Assembly (NCBI GenBank): GCA_030429565.1
Contig: JAUIFE010000001.1
Location: forward strand, 682,001-746,000
Reading direction: 5' to 3'
Origin: Holophagae bacterium
Lineage (GTDB): Bacteria > Acidobacteriota > Holophagae > Acanthopleuribacterales > Acanthopleuribacteraceae
Length of the DNA stretch: 64,000 nucleotides
Positions 28,215-36,958 of the stretch are shown in pieces (position 1 is the stretch's first letter; every line of letters starts with the position of its first letter). The position numbers and the translations under genes are program-made. The notes under the pieces are model-generated. The model was not told the origin of the DNA. It did no database searches and saw nothing but the letters and a program-made list of their open reading frames with translations.

Positions 28215-28974
28215 GCCACCTCCTTTAGGAACGGTGTCAACCAGGCTCCCCGCAAAAAAGCACGCATAAGGGGATAGCATTTGTTAACAAACTAGCCGAA
28301 AGACGTTGAGAACGCAATCAATGTCGGAACGGAAAGTAACAGACTCCAAGAGACTTAACCCTGAACAAGCGGCAATTACGGGGTGTTTTTTAACACCGTG
28401 CGGCCGTGCGCCAGGAACAGGCCTCGCCAGGCAAAACAACCTGTTTTCCAAAAAAAACAAATCCGACGAATCTTTCGCGACTCACCAACAACAGCTTACC
28501 TCAGTTATTTTAAAATCGAGAGACAAAACACAAAAAATTCGACGGGTTTAGCGCTGCCAAGGCAGGGTTAGCAGCCGAATGACGCGAAAACCCGAGCCCG
28601 GCCCGACGGCGCGTTGGCGAAAATCAGCAGGCCGGGAACCCTCACTTTTGAACTTTTTTTTAAAAACGATAAAGAAATTGCCCGGAGAAGACGTAACTTT
28701 ATTAAGTCTTCTCCCCTTTCCCCATTCTCCACCGGCCCATCGTATGAAGGCCTAAAACGAGCTAAAAACCCGGCCTTGCAGGAGACCGTCGGGGAAAAGG
28801 GACGGGGAATTTCAGCCGCAGTGCTTAAATTGGACGCGGTATCGGCCGATAGAACGAATGTAAAGCGTCTTCTTTCGCCCTAAACCCATGACGACACCGT
28901 CCGGTCGGTAGAACCACGGATAAAGTGTCCCATTTCGACCTCCCCAACAGAGATTCCACCCAGGCAGGTTCCCA
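28215..28974. other. 760-base divergent regulatory region inside the signalling island
   Basis: It separates the three-gene receiver/kinase operon (-) from the hybrid kinase (+). It contains a 6-bp hairpin (GGTGTT/AACACC near 28381-28396) and a perfect 9-bp hairpin (28684-28714). An AT-rich stretch runs 28440-28550. No gene is supported. Confidence 0.5.
28684..28714. repeat. perfect 9-bp inverted repeat
   Basis: GGAGAAGAC and GTCTTCTCC flank a 13-base AT-rich loop. There is no adjacent T-tract on either strand, so an operator or a structured leader is more likely than a terminator. Confidence 0.5.
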
Positions 28975-30552
28975 TTGCACCCGTTGTCCCTCGAAATTCT
29001 GTTGCTCGACAGCCAGCCGGCCTTCGCCAATTTGCTCACAGCCATGTTGCAGAGCAACCCACGGTTCGATTTTCGTTTGGCGGTCACGGCCGAACCGAAA
29101 ACCTTTGTTCATGAGCTGGAGCAACGCGAATTATCGCTGCTGCTGGTGGTGGTCGAATCGACCCAAAAATCAGCGCGGTTGGAAATGCTGAAACACCTGG
29201 GCACCAAACAAATACTCCCGCCGCTTTTGGTCATTGCGGGCGAGGAAGACGACACCTTTGATCAGGCGGTGATGGCTGCCGGTGCCGCCGACTGTTTATT
29301 GCGTCGTGAAATCACCCCCACCCTGTTGGATCGCACCATTCGCCATGCCCTGGAACGCCGCACGCAACAAGAAGCGATCATGGCGGCCAAAACGGTGGCC
29401 GAGAACGCCACCCGCGTCAAAGGCGAATTTCTCGCCACCATGAGCCACGAGGTACGCACACCGCTCAACGGCATTCTCGGCATATTGGGTTTGCTAAAAG
29501 ACACCCCACTTGACGAGAACCAACTGGAATTGATTTCGGCGGCTTTTCAATGCTCCGAAGCTTTGTTGGCGCTAATGGAAGATATTCTCGATTTCTCCGA
29601 CCTCAACAGCGGCACCCTTTCCCTGCAACAGAAACCTTTCACCTTGGCCCTCGTCGTCAAGGACCTGGAACACTGGATTACGCCGCTCGCTAAGAAAAAA
29701 GGGTTAACTTTTAACATTCACAACGAGGTCGATGACCAACGCGTCCTCATTGGCGATCCACGCCGCCTGTGCCAAGTTCTACTTCACTTACTCAACAACG
29801 CCGTCAAGTTCACCGACCAGGGCACCGTGAGCATTACCATGCGCGAGGCGCCGGGCGGCGCTGCCAATGACATCACCTTCTCCATTCGCGACAGCGGCAT
29901 TGGCATCAGCCCATCCCAACTACAAACGCTGTTCAAGCCGTTTTCACAAGCGGACGGTTCCTCCTCACGGCGCCACTCCGGCACCGGCCTCGGTTTGAAA
30001 ATTTCACAGCTTCTGGTGCGCGCCATGGGCGGCAGTCTCGAGGTCGAAAGTCGACCCGATCAGGGCACCTGCTTCTTTTTCACCGCGTCCTTTAGCGAAA
30101 GTGCCGAACCAATCGGGCCACCGCCGCCGCCACCGGCACCGAAAGCCAAGGAACACACGTTTACCGGCGACCATTTCCGTGTCCTTTTGGTCGAAGACAA
30201 TCCGGTCAATCAAAAGGTCACGGTCAAGCTGCTGAAAAACATTCACATCAGTTGTGATGTGGCCGCCGACGGGGCAAAAGGCGTAGCAGCCTACCAGGAG
30301 AACCAATACGACCTGGTGCTCATGGATTGTCAGATGCCGATTATGGACGGTTACGAAGCAACCCGCAGAATACGCGACCTAGAAAAAGAAACCAGCCGCC
30401 ACATTCCCATAATTGCCGTCACCGCCAACGCGGTCGACGGTAACCGCGAGCGCTGCTTGGCGGCCGGCATGGACGATTACCTCTCCAAACCCGTCCGCAA
30501 AGACACCTTTTACGCCAAGCTCCAGCAGTATCTTCCGTTACGTGTCGGTTGA
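28975..30552 (+). CDS. hybrid sensor kinase (pseudo-receiver-HisKA-HATPase-REC)
   Basis: 525 residues, TTG start after AGGCAGG. Residues 5-128 form a receiver-like domain in which the phosphoacceptor region reads VVVESTQ and the conserved Lys is lost, so it is probably a sensory or docking module. The kinase core has His158 in [13 protein letters not shown] and HATPase motifs [19 protein letters not shown] and [14 protein letters not shown] Pro-rich linker ([10 protein letters not shown], 381-390) leads to an intact receiver with Asp451 in [11 protein letters not shown] and Lys505 in YLSKPV. It is the soluble BarA/Tor-like hybrid layout without membrane sensor or Hpt, so a separate Hpt protein or direct partner is expected. 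It is followed by the PilZ-REC3 gene. Confidence 0.93.
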   Translation: MHPLSLEILLLDSQPAFANLLTAMLQSNPRFDFRLAVTAEPKTFVHELEQRELSLLLVVVESTQKSARLEMLKHLGTKQILPPLLVIAGEEDDTFDQAVMAAGAADCLLRREITPTLLDRTIRHALERRTQQEAIMAAKTVAENATRVKGEFLATMSHEVRTPLNGILGILGLLKDTPLDENQLELISAAFQCSEALLALMEDILDFSDLNSGTLSLQQKPFTLALVVKDLEHWITPLAKKKGLTFNIHNEVDDQRVLIGDPRRLCQVLLHLLNNAVKFTDQGTVSITMREAPGGAANDITFSIRDSGIGISPSQLQTLFKPFSQADGSSSRRHSGTGLGLKISQLLVRAMGGSLEVESRPDQGTCFFFTASFSESAEPIGPPPPPPAPKAKEHTFTGDHFRVLLVEDNPVNQKVTVKLLKNIHISCDVAADGAKGVAAYQENQYDLVLMDCQMPIMDGYEATRRIRDLEKETSRHIPIIAVTANAVDGNRERCLAAGMDDYLSKPVRKDTFYAKLQQYLPLRVG

Positions 30553-30761
30553 CGCGGCCTTTGCGCGATTCCCAGCGCACTTTGCACCCGATCCATGGTT
30601 TAATAGGGCATTAACATGTGGCCAACCCATTCCTTCCAACGCGACCCTGACTTTTCTGCCTACCGCACAGCGGCAGCGCGCTCAGGTTGGCAACGGCGAT
30701 GCTTTGCGTCGCGATGCGGGACTGGCGGGTCAAGGGTCACCGGCGCGAAAGAGAGAAAGCG

Positions 30762-32870
30762 ATGAAGAAACACCCGCATCCCAAGGTTCGCTCCCACCAT
30801 GAGCTTTCGCACGTCATGCAGACCATGATTTCCAGCGAACAAAAGGCCAATCTCTTCATCGAAGGTAAAAAAATCAAAAGCTCGCTGCTCGAGTTTAACG
30901 AGACCTGCCTGTTTTTGAGCTTCCCCAAGTTGTACCAGGTCAAATTTCGCAACATTGCGGCAACCCACATCAAAGTCAGCTTCTTTGTAGAGGGCAAGAT
31001 CTATTACAGCCTGTCAAAAGTCTTGGGGTTCGGCAAATACGCCGGTGAAGAGGCCATCCGCTTAAAGTTCCCCGGTTACCTGATGATTGACGACGAATAC
31101 GACTTGGCCGATGTCTATACCGAGTACCGCATTCCCCTGCGCTTCACCAGCTTTGACGACGGGCAACAACGCAAAGGCACGATGGTCAATTTTGGGAAAC
31201 GCGGCATTGATTTTGTCGCAGCCGACGGCGGTCAACCGGTGCATAAGAGCCTGAGCCTCGGCACCGACGTCGAGTGTCATTTTGAGTTGCGACCCAATCA
31301 AGAAACGGTTTGCAAAGCCAAGGTCCTTTATTTTCATGAGGACGAAGGTATCGCCGGCGCGGAGTTTCTCAATTACCCCGCCGATGAAGCGCAAGAAAAG
31401 CTGGTCTCCGACTGGATTTTGGAATCGCGCCGCCTCCAGAAACAAAACGCGGGGCACTTCGTTTTGCCAGGCAGCCGCGACGCCAAACGCATCGAAAAGC
31501 TGGCCGCTCGCGCCGCCGAAAACGAACCCGAGGATACCGAAAAACCCCAAGAAGACAACCGCCCGGTGCTTTTTCCCGGCGAACCCAAGGTATTGATCCT
31601 CTCCGACAGCTTTGACCGTGTTTACCAACTCGGCCGCCTGCTTAAAAAAGATTTCGGCATTCTCAAAAACCGCGGCGAGCTGCGCGACATCGTCAACCTG
31701 TGCAAATTTCTCAAACCAAGCATGGTACTGATTGACGAGCAATACCACGTCGGTCACGGCTTCGACATGTGCGGCCGTTTTACCAAAAGCCCACGCGGCG
31801 ATTTGCCGGTCATGATGATGGGTTCCGCCAAAGATCGCGAAGCGAAGGAAAACCGCGCGATGCGCGAAGGCGCAGCCGGCTATTTGGTGGTAGACCCTCT
31901 CAACAACGAACAATTTGTGAACACGATCCGCGAGAATTTCGAATTATTCGTCGGACCGTTGACAGAAGCCAAGGCCAAGGCCAAACCCAAAGAACCCCCG
32001 CAGAAAAAGGTCGCGGTCCTTGATTTTGAACCCGTCTTGCACGAGGGCCCCAAACCGATTCTTATTTGCACCCCTAACCAGGACCTCATCGAGCGCTGCG
32101 CCATGACCTTGTCGGCCGGGCACGGGATCCTGCAAACACGCGGCATTCCCAAAAAAATAGAGGCCTTGACGGCCGAGCACCGTCCCGCGCTACTTTTGAT
32201 TCACGAGCAATTGGATCACCGCGATGGTTTTGAGACCTGCGAATTGTTGGTCAAGGCCGGCCTTCAGGAAACACCCATGCTGATTGTGGGAAACCAAAAT
32301 GACTTGCGCATCAAGCAAAACAAAGCAGCCACCTGCGGCGCGGTCGATTACCTGGTCATTGATCCCTACGACGGCATTATGTTGCAGCAAAAAGTGACGG
32401 AAACGCTGGCGCTGTTCTCAACAGAAGCGCCGGAAACCACCGATCACAGCCCCGACCTCACCCAGGACTACCCCGACACGCTTTGGCGTGAAGGCGATTC
32501 CTACGTCCTGTTCGCCAGTGAGAATCGGCCGTTGTTGGAAAAAATCGGCGCCGCCTTGGGCGATCACACCGGTCTGTTGTTTAGCAAAGGCCCACTCGGG
32601 AACATCGAAATGTTGGCACAACTGCACAACACGACGTTGATTGTGTTGGATGAGACCGTCGGTTCGGTGACTGGATTTGATATCGCCAAACGCCTCACTA
32701 GCGGGTCACTCGAGGAAATCCCCGTGGTCATCATGGGTAAAAGCAACGACTTGGTCAAAATGAAAAACCTCGCCGTGCGCGAAGGCGCCCTTGAATACCT
32801 GCCCTATGAACCTTTTGTTAAAGACCTGTTTCTCAGCCAAATCCGTGATGTTCTCTCAATGTTTCACTAG
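30762..32870 (+). CDS. PilZ-like protein with three tandem degenerate receiver domains
   Basis: 702 residues from the ATG at 30762. The first 230 residues resemble a YcgR/PilZ unit: an N-terminal beta domain, then R123-x-x-x-R127 followed by N143-x-G-x-x-G148, close to the c-di-GMP motif RxxxR...(D/N)xSxxG with Ser replaced by Gly. Three receiver-like repeats follow at about 275-396, 431-553 and 580-702. Their acceptor positions are Asp325 (LIDEQ), His481 (LIHEQ) and Asp630 (VLDET). The Thr/Ser site is Gly in all three, and the Lys before Pro is Asp378, Asp534 and Glu683. Standard phosphorylation therefore looks impaired. The gene lies 200 bases after the hybrid kinase and seven bases before a barrel protein. 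Confidence 0.8.
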   Translation: MKKHPHPKVRSHHELSHVMQTMISSEQKANLFIEGKKIKSSLLEFNETCLFLSFPKLYQVKFRNIAATHIKVSFFVEGKIYYSLSKVLGFGKYAGEEAIRLKFPGYLMIDDEYDLADVYTEYRIPLRFTSFDDGQQRKGTMVNFGKRGIDFVAADGGQPVHKSLSLGTDVECHFELRPNQETVCKAKVLYFHEDEGIAGAEFLNYPADEAQEKLVSDWILESRRLQKQNAGHFVLPGSRDAKRIEKLAARAAENEPEDTEKPQEDNRPVLFPGEPKVLILSDSFDRVYQLGRLLKKDFGILKNRGELRDIVNLCKFLKPSMVLIDEQYHVGHGFDMCGRFTKSPRGDLPVMMMGSAKDREAKENRAMREGAAGYLVVDPLNNEQFVNTIRENFELFVGPLTEAKAKAKPKEPPQKKVAVLDFEPVLHEGPKPILICTPNQDLIERCAMTLSAGHGILQTRGIPKKIEALTAEHRPALLLIHEQLDHRDGFETCELLVKAGLQETPMLIVGNQNDLRIKQNKAATCGAVDYLVIDPYDGIMLQQKVTETLALFSTEAPETTDHSPDLTQDYPDTLWREGDSYVLFASENRPLLEKIGAALGDHTGLLFSKGPLGNIEMLAQLHNTTLIVLDETVGSVTGFDIAKRLTSGSLEEIPVVIMGKSNDLVKMKNLAVREGALEYLPYEPFVKDLFLSQIRDVLSMFH

Positions 32871-32877
32871 GTGATCT

Positions 32878-33795
32878 ATGGTGCGATCTAGCCGACCACC
32901 GGCGTGCCCTTCCTATGCGCAAGCACAACGTCGGCGGCGTTTTTGGAAAAGCCTCCCGCTTTTGACGGTTTGGTTCATCGTCGGCGCGATTTCGGCGCAA
33001 GACACCACCTATCTCCTCGAAATCGAGGCTTGGCGTAGCGAGGCCGCGCTTGAGTATCGACCGGAAGCCTTGGCTGCCGTTGAGCCAAGCGCCAACCAAA
33101 TTCACCAACCCGGGGTGCCCATTTACTCGGAAACCTTGGCCGCGCTACAACTCGCGTTGGTAATGCACAATCCCAAATGGTTTGCGCGCTTTGCCGTCGG
33201 CCAAACCCCCACCTACAACGAGACCTTGGCGGTCGCCGACGAAACCCTAACCAGCGAGCGCCGGTTCGACCTAAAACGCCGCGAGCTCGGCCTTCAATTC
33301 GGGTGGCGCCTGCGCGACTGGGTCTTTTTCGGCGGCCTCCAGCATATTGAATTTGAGGAACATATTACCGAAGATGTCTACACCCTGATCGCGGGTGAAG
33401 AACGTTTTGATTTGCGATTGCCGAGTCGCAGCACCTCCTCCTGGGACTATCGCGGTGGTTGTTTGGGAATCAGTCACTACGAACCATTGGAAAACACGCC
33501 TTTGCTTATTTACGCCGCCGTCACCGGAGTCTGGCTGCAAGGCGAAGCCCGCTACGACAATGCGCTGCTGGATTTAAGCGACGCCGCATCACCCATTCGC
33601 ACAGGGTTCGGTACCACGCGCCGCGATACCGAATTAACCGGTATCACCCTCGAAGCGGCCGTCCACTGGCGCTTCGACCGCAACTGGCAAATGCGAATCG
33701 GCTACCGTCACCGCGATTGGGACGAGTCGGACGATTTGGTGTTACCCCAAGTTCGCAACGGCGACGCGTTTTTAGCACTGGGTTTCCATTTTTAG
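32878..33795 (+). CDS. small outer-membrane beta-barrel-like protein
   Basis: 305 residues. A long basic N-terminus leads into a hydrophobic segment (SLPLLTVWFIVGAISAQ) consistent with a signal peptide near residue 40. The rest is rich in alternating amphipathic strands and ends GDAFLALGFHF, with the terminal Phe typical of BAM-folded barrels. About eight to ten strands are suggested. It starts seven bases after the PilZ-REC3 stop with AGGTGA just upstream, so the two are probably co-transcribed. Function is unknown. The true start may be further in. Confidence 0.7.
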   Translation: MVRSSRPPACPSYAQAQRRRRFWKSLPLLTVWFIVGAISAQDTTYLLEIEAWRSEAALEYRPEALAAVEPSANQIHQPGVPIYSETLAALQLALVMHNPKWFARFAVGQTPTYNETLAVADETLTSERRFDLKRRELGLQFGWRLRDWVFFGGLQHIEFEEHITEDVYTLIAGEERFDLRLPSRSTSSWDYRGGCLGISHYEPLENTPLLIYAAVTGVWLQGEARYDNALLDLSDAASPIRTGFGTTRRDTELTGITLEAAVHWRFDRNWQMRIGYRHRDWDESDDLVLPQVRNGDAFLALGFHF

Positions 33796-33818
33796 CGGGG
33801 CGCACCGCCGCCATCGTT

Positions 33819-34529
33819 TTATGCGGACCGGCCCTCGACCAAACGGTCGGCTTCTTCGGTGAGTGCCATCAACTGTAGCCGCAACTTCTCCGAGTATTCC
33901 TCAATGGCGACCGCCGGACAATCACGCGGAACAATCATGGGTTCGCCAAAAACCACGTGAAAGCGATTAAACGGATAAGGAACGATGAACCGATCCCAGG
34001 AGTTGAGTTCTTTGCGACGTTTGGCCTGCCAGATCATCGGCACAATCGGCGCACCGGTCATTTTGGCGGTTGTGGCGACGCCGCCTTGCACGCTGTAACG
34101 CGGGCCACGCGGGCCGTCAGGGGTAATCGCGACATCCAAACCCTGTTTGAGCAATCGCATCATATGTTTCAGCGCGGCAAAACCGCCGCGACTTGACGAA
34201 CCGCGCACACACTCAATACCAAAGCTGCGCATGGCTCGGGCCGCCATGCCGCCATCGCGCGAAGCGCTGACCAAGGGATGGATTCGGCGACCTTTGGGGC
34301 ATAACTTCAAGTAGGGCTGCGCCGCCATGAGGTTGCGGTTATGCCATGACACCAAAATGATCGGTTGCTCGCCGGCCAGCAAATCGGTCAAGTGGTGCTC
34401 GCGATGAAAATGAAAGCGGGAGGTGAGCGTAATCAGCCGCATCACGCCGGCGATTGCCACCCCCAAGGCTTTGGTTTTAAAAGTGTCCGGAACAGGTAGA
34501 TTCGTTTTCGGGGCAGGTTGATCGGCCAA
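33819..34529 (-). CDS. DUF374-type lysophospholipid acyltransferase-like protein
   Basis: 236 residues. It matches the DUF374 branch of the LPLAT superfamily: an N-terminal hydrophobic helix, ILVSWHNRNL in place of the usual HX4D box, LVSASRDGGMAA, RGSSSRGGFAAL and the invariant ITPDGPRGPRYSVQGG, then VPMIWQAKR. Family members acylate lipid A precursors or related envelope lipids at the cytoplasmic face. It follows coaX by 23 bases on the same strand, so the two form an operon; this pairing looks like convenience rather than a shared pathway. Confidence 0.9.
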   Translation of the reverse strand: MADQPAPKTNLPVPDTFKTKALGVAIAGVMRLITLTSRFHFHREHHLTDLLAGEQPIILVSWHNRNLMAAQPYLKLCPKGRRIHPLVSASRDGGMAARAMRSFGIECVRGSSSRGGFAALKHMMRLLKQGLDVAITPDGPRGPRYSVQGGVATTAKMTGAPIVPMIWQAKRRKELNSWDRFIVPYPFNRFHVVFGEPMIVPRDCPAVAIEEYSEKLRLQLMALTEEADRLVEGRSA

Positions 34530-34552
34530 AAAAGATCCCTCGCGGCGGTGTT

Positions 34553-35317
34553 CTAGCTGTTTTTGGTGTGCAGGAGTTGAAGACCCTTCAAGGTAAGGTT
34601 GGCGTCAAAATGCTGAATATGCGCGCTGATGTGATAGAAGGTTTCACCTAAGCCGCCGGTGGCGATGACCACGGGATCACCCTCCATTTCAGTTTTCATG
34701 GCGGACAAAATGCCGTCAACCAAACCGGTGTACCCGAAGAAGAGACCGGACTGAATATTCTCGACGGTGTTTTTGCCGATGACACGACGCGGCTTTTGGA
34801 TCTCGACTCGCGGCAACTTGGCAGCGGCTTTGTAGAGGGCTTCGGCGGAGATGTTCACCCCTGGTGCGATCGCCCCGCCGAGAAAGGCGCCACTTTTACT
34901 AATGGGGTCAAACGTGGTGGCGGTACCAAAATCGACCACAATCGCAGGCCCGCCATAGGTGTGATATGCGGCGATGGCGTTGACGATCCGATCTGCGCCA
35001 ACCTCCTGCGGGTGGTCGACTTGCAAGGCAATACCGGTCTTAATGCCAGGACCAACGACAAGCGCTTTGATGTTGAAGTAGGAGTCACACATGGCGCGAA
35101 GTGTTTCTTGCAGGGGCGGAACCACGCAGGAAATGATGGCCCACGAGACTTGATTGGCTTGGAAACCGGCGGGTTCGAATAAGTTACGGAACAAAATGCC
35201 GTATTCATCCACGGTTTGCTGAGGGGCCGTGGTCAGGCGCCAGGAGTGGACCAATTCGGTGCCGCGAAATAAACCAATTACGGTGTTGGTATTGCCGACG
35301 TCAATCGCGAGAAGCAC
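34553..35317 (-). CDS. coaX: type III pantothenate kinase
   Basis: 254 residues from the GTG at 35317, placed six bases after AGAGGTG. Translation opens MLLAIDVGNTNTVIGLF, the phosphate-1 ASKHA motif of CoaX. Further motifs are DVGADRIVNAIAAYHTYGGP, VVDFGTATTFD and LGGAIAPGV. It phosphorylates pantothenate in the first step of CoA synthesis; type III enzymes need a monovalent cation and escape CoA feedback. The 35-residue extension upstream lacks family similarity. It is the first gene of an operon with the acyltransferase. Confidence 0.96.
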   Translation of the reverse strand: MLLAIDVGNTNTVIGLFRGTELVHSWRLTTAPQQTVDEYGILFRNLFEPAGFQANQVSWAIISCVVPPLQETLRAMCDSYFNIKALVVGPGIKTGIALQVDHPQEVGADRIVNAIAAYHTYGGPAIVVDFGTATTFDPISKSGAFLGGAIAPGVNISAEALYKAAAKLPRVEIQKPRRVIGKNTVENIQSGLFFGYTGLVDGILSAMKTEMEGDPVVIATGGLGETFYHISAHIQHFDANLTLKGLQLLHTKNS

Positions 35318-35676
35318 GCTTTCACCTCTTCGTTCATCGTTAAGAACGTCATTATCCATCCAAGCGTGTGCCATACCAAGCAAAATCATCAGTTTGAGCT
35401 CGCCCCGCTGACCGAAATTCACATGACAACCCTAGTTTTCGCAAGCAAGCACAGACAATCACGCGGGACGGATTGCCTCGCGGAACCAATAAATAAACCT
35501 TACACAGCAAGAAATCAACACGACCCCGTTAATTCACCTCCCCTTCGAACTTACCTACCATAAGTATCTTCATTTTTAATATTTTTTCGATTTCAAAGCC
35601 TTCTAGGGTGGGATCAACAGGATGGTCGGCCCTTGTGCAACGGGTCGGCGACGAGGTTTTTTTGAACGGAGGGACC
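35318..35676. other. AT-rich spacer between coaX and the Rpn locus
   Basis: About 360 bases. Base composition turns AT-rich at 35555-35600 just before the Rpn gene, which suggests a promoter or a boundary of acquired DNA. No terminal repeats were recognised. Confidence 0.4.
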
Positions 35677-36630
35677 ATGAATGATTGGGATAGTCCTTGG
35701 AAAGATATTTGTGACGCGTTTTTCCCCGACATGACGGCTTTACTGTTGCCGGAGGTGTACGCTGACGTGGATTGGACGCAACCGGTGCGCATGCGCGACA
35801 AGGAGCTCCCCAAGCTCAAAAAGAAACACCGCGCCGGGAAGAATTACGCCGATAAATTGATTGAGGTTCGTTTGAAAAACGGCGAACAGCAGGTGGTTTT
35901 TCTTCATGTTGAATTTCAGCACCAGCACGATCCAAAATTTCCGGTGCGCATGTATCGCTACAACTATCGCATCTTCGATAAGTTCGACGAGCACGTCATC
36001 AGTATTGCCATTCTCGGCGACACCTCACCGACTTGGATCCCCAATCTTTTCAGCTTTAAAAGGTGGGGTTTTGACTTGTCGATGGCTTATTCAGTGATTA
36101 AATAAATTCATTACCGGAGCAAACGCGACATGCTGGTCGCGTCGAAAAACCCTTTTGCCATCGTCATCCTTGCGTACCTGGCTGCCGTGGAGACGGAAAA
36201 TCGCGACCCACTGCGCTACGCACGAAAACTGGCGCTGACCAAACGGCTCTACCAAAAAAACTTCACCCAGGACACCATCGTTAATTTGTTCCACTTTATC
36301 GACTGGGTGATGGAACTGCCCAAGGACTTAAGCGAACGTTTTGGAGACGAGCTCGCCATTTTTGAAGGAGAAACCAACATGCCATATATTTCCAGCATCG
36401 AACGCTTGGCCCTCAAGAAAGGCCACAAAAAAGGTCTCCTGGAAGGCCGCAAAAAAGGTAGCCAAGAAGGGCGCATGCGCGCGCTCACCTCTCTTCTCAC
36501 CCAACGCTTCGGACCTTTACCCGCCCAATTCACGAACCTCATTAAAACAGCCGACACCCAGCGCATCGACCGCTGGCTTGATCAAGTTCTTACCATGGAC
36601 ACACTCGAGGACTTGCTCGAGACATCTTAG
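35677..36630 (+). pseudogene. Rpn-family PD-(D/E)XK nuclease, split by an in-frame TAA
   Basis: Translation from the ATG at 35677 (AACGGAGGGACC before it) gives an Rpn/DUF4351-type protein: WDSPWKDICDAFFPDM, the nuclease Asp in YADVDW, then DKLIEVRLKNG and the H-V-E-F-Q motif at the active site, YNYRIFDKFD and ILGDTSPTWIP. A TAA at 36103-36105 interrupts it. The same frame continues without shift as KNPFAIVILAYLAAVE, FHFIDWVMELP, the Gly/Lys-rich GHKKGLLEGRKKGSQEG and a C-terminal domain to 36630. One nonsense change therefore separates the nuclease half (about 142 residues) from the helical half. Either it is a pseudogene or two separate products are made. Rpn proteins are known as recombination-promoting nucleases and antiphage toxins. 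Confidence 0.85.
36379..36630 (+). CDS. possible internally started small C-terminal Rpn protein
   Basis: Inside the second half of the Rpn gene an ATG at 36379, in the same frame, is preceded by GAAGGAG (36364-36370) with eight bases of spacing, one of the best ribosome binding sites in the region. It would make an 83-residue protein beginning MPYISSIERLALKKG and holding only the basic linker and the C-terminal DUF4351-like domain. In E. coli, rpn genes make such small proteins from internal starts and these block the full-length toxin. That role here is inference from position and sequence only. Confidence 0.4.
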   Translation: MPYISSIERLALKKGHKKGLLEGRKKGSQEGRMRALTSLLTQRFGPLPAQFTNLIKTADTQRIDRWLDQVLTMDTLEDLLETS

Positions 36631-36636
36631 GTTTGA

Positions 36637-36801
36637 TTTGAAGGTCGGCCAACACGCATCTCCCTACTCAACCAACGCTTCGGCCCCCTGCCCGTCCAAT
36701 TCATGACCTTGGTTGAAATAGTGGATACCGCCCGCCTCAAGCTCTGCCTCGATCACATCATAACCATGCCTCACCGCGACGACTTGCTCGAAATCACCTG
36801 A
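36637..36801 (+). pseudogene. decayed duplicate of the Rpn C-terminal domain
   Basis: Immediately after the Rpn stop the same frame contains a second, diverged copy of the tail: LLNQRFGPLPVQF and ITMPHRDDLLEIT match LLTQRFGPLPAQF and LTMDTLEDLLETS of the preceding copy. It ends in TGA at 36799-36801. No start codon with a ribosome binding site precedes it, so it looks like the leftover of a tandem duplication or of a neighbouring rpn gene that lost its front. Confidence 0.8.
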
Positions 36802-36888
36802 ACCGGAACGATAAAACCGGCTTCACACCGGTGCCTTCCGAAAGCCGCGCCATTTCCTCGCTGCCGGCACATGACCGACGACCCAATC

Positions 36889-36922
36889 AAAAAAGCGGCC
36901 AACTTTTCAGCGGCCGCTTTTC
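36889..36922. terminator. bidirectional terminator between Rpn remnant and pyc
   Basis: A perfect 10-bp stem (AAAAGCGGCC / GGCCGCTTTT) with an 11-base loop. On the minus strand it ends in six T, placing it 37 bases after the pyc stop. Confidence 0.9.
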
Positions 36923-36958
36923 TGATTCAGCGTGTTCTATGTGTCTAAAGAGTTGGTG

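Noticed and set aside
31062..31913. 283-residue minus-strand frame inside the PilZ-REC3 gene
   Set aside because: It is the antisense shadow of a protein whose repeats are recognisable in the plus frame.
36103..36105. Sequencing error as the cause of the Rpn stop
   Set aside because: It cannot be excluded from one sequence, but the stop is a clean substitution-type change in an otherwise uninterrupted frame, so it was reported as real with caution.
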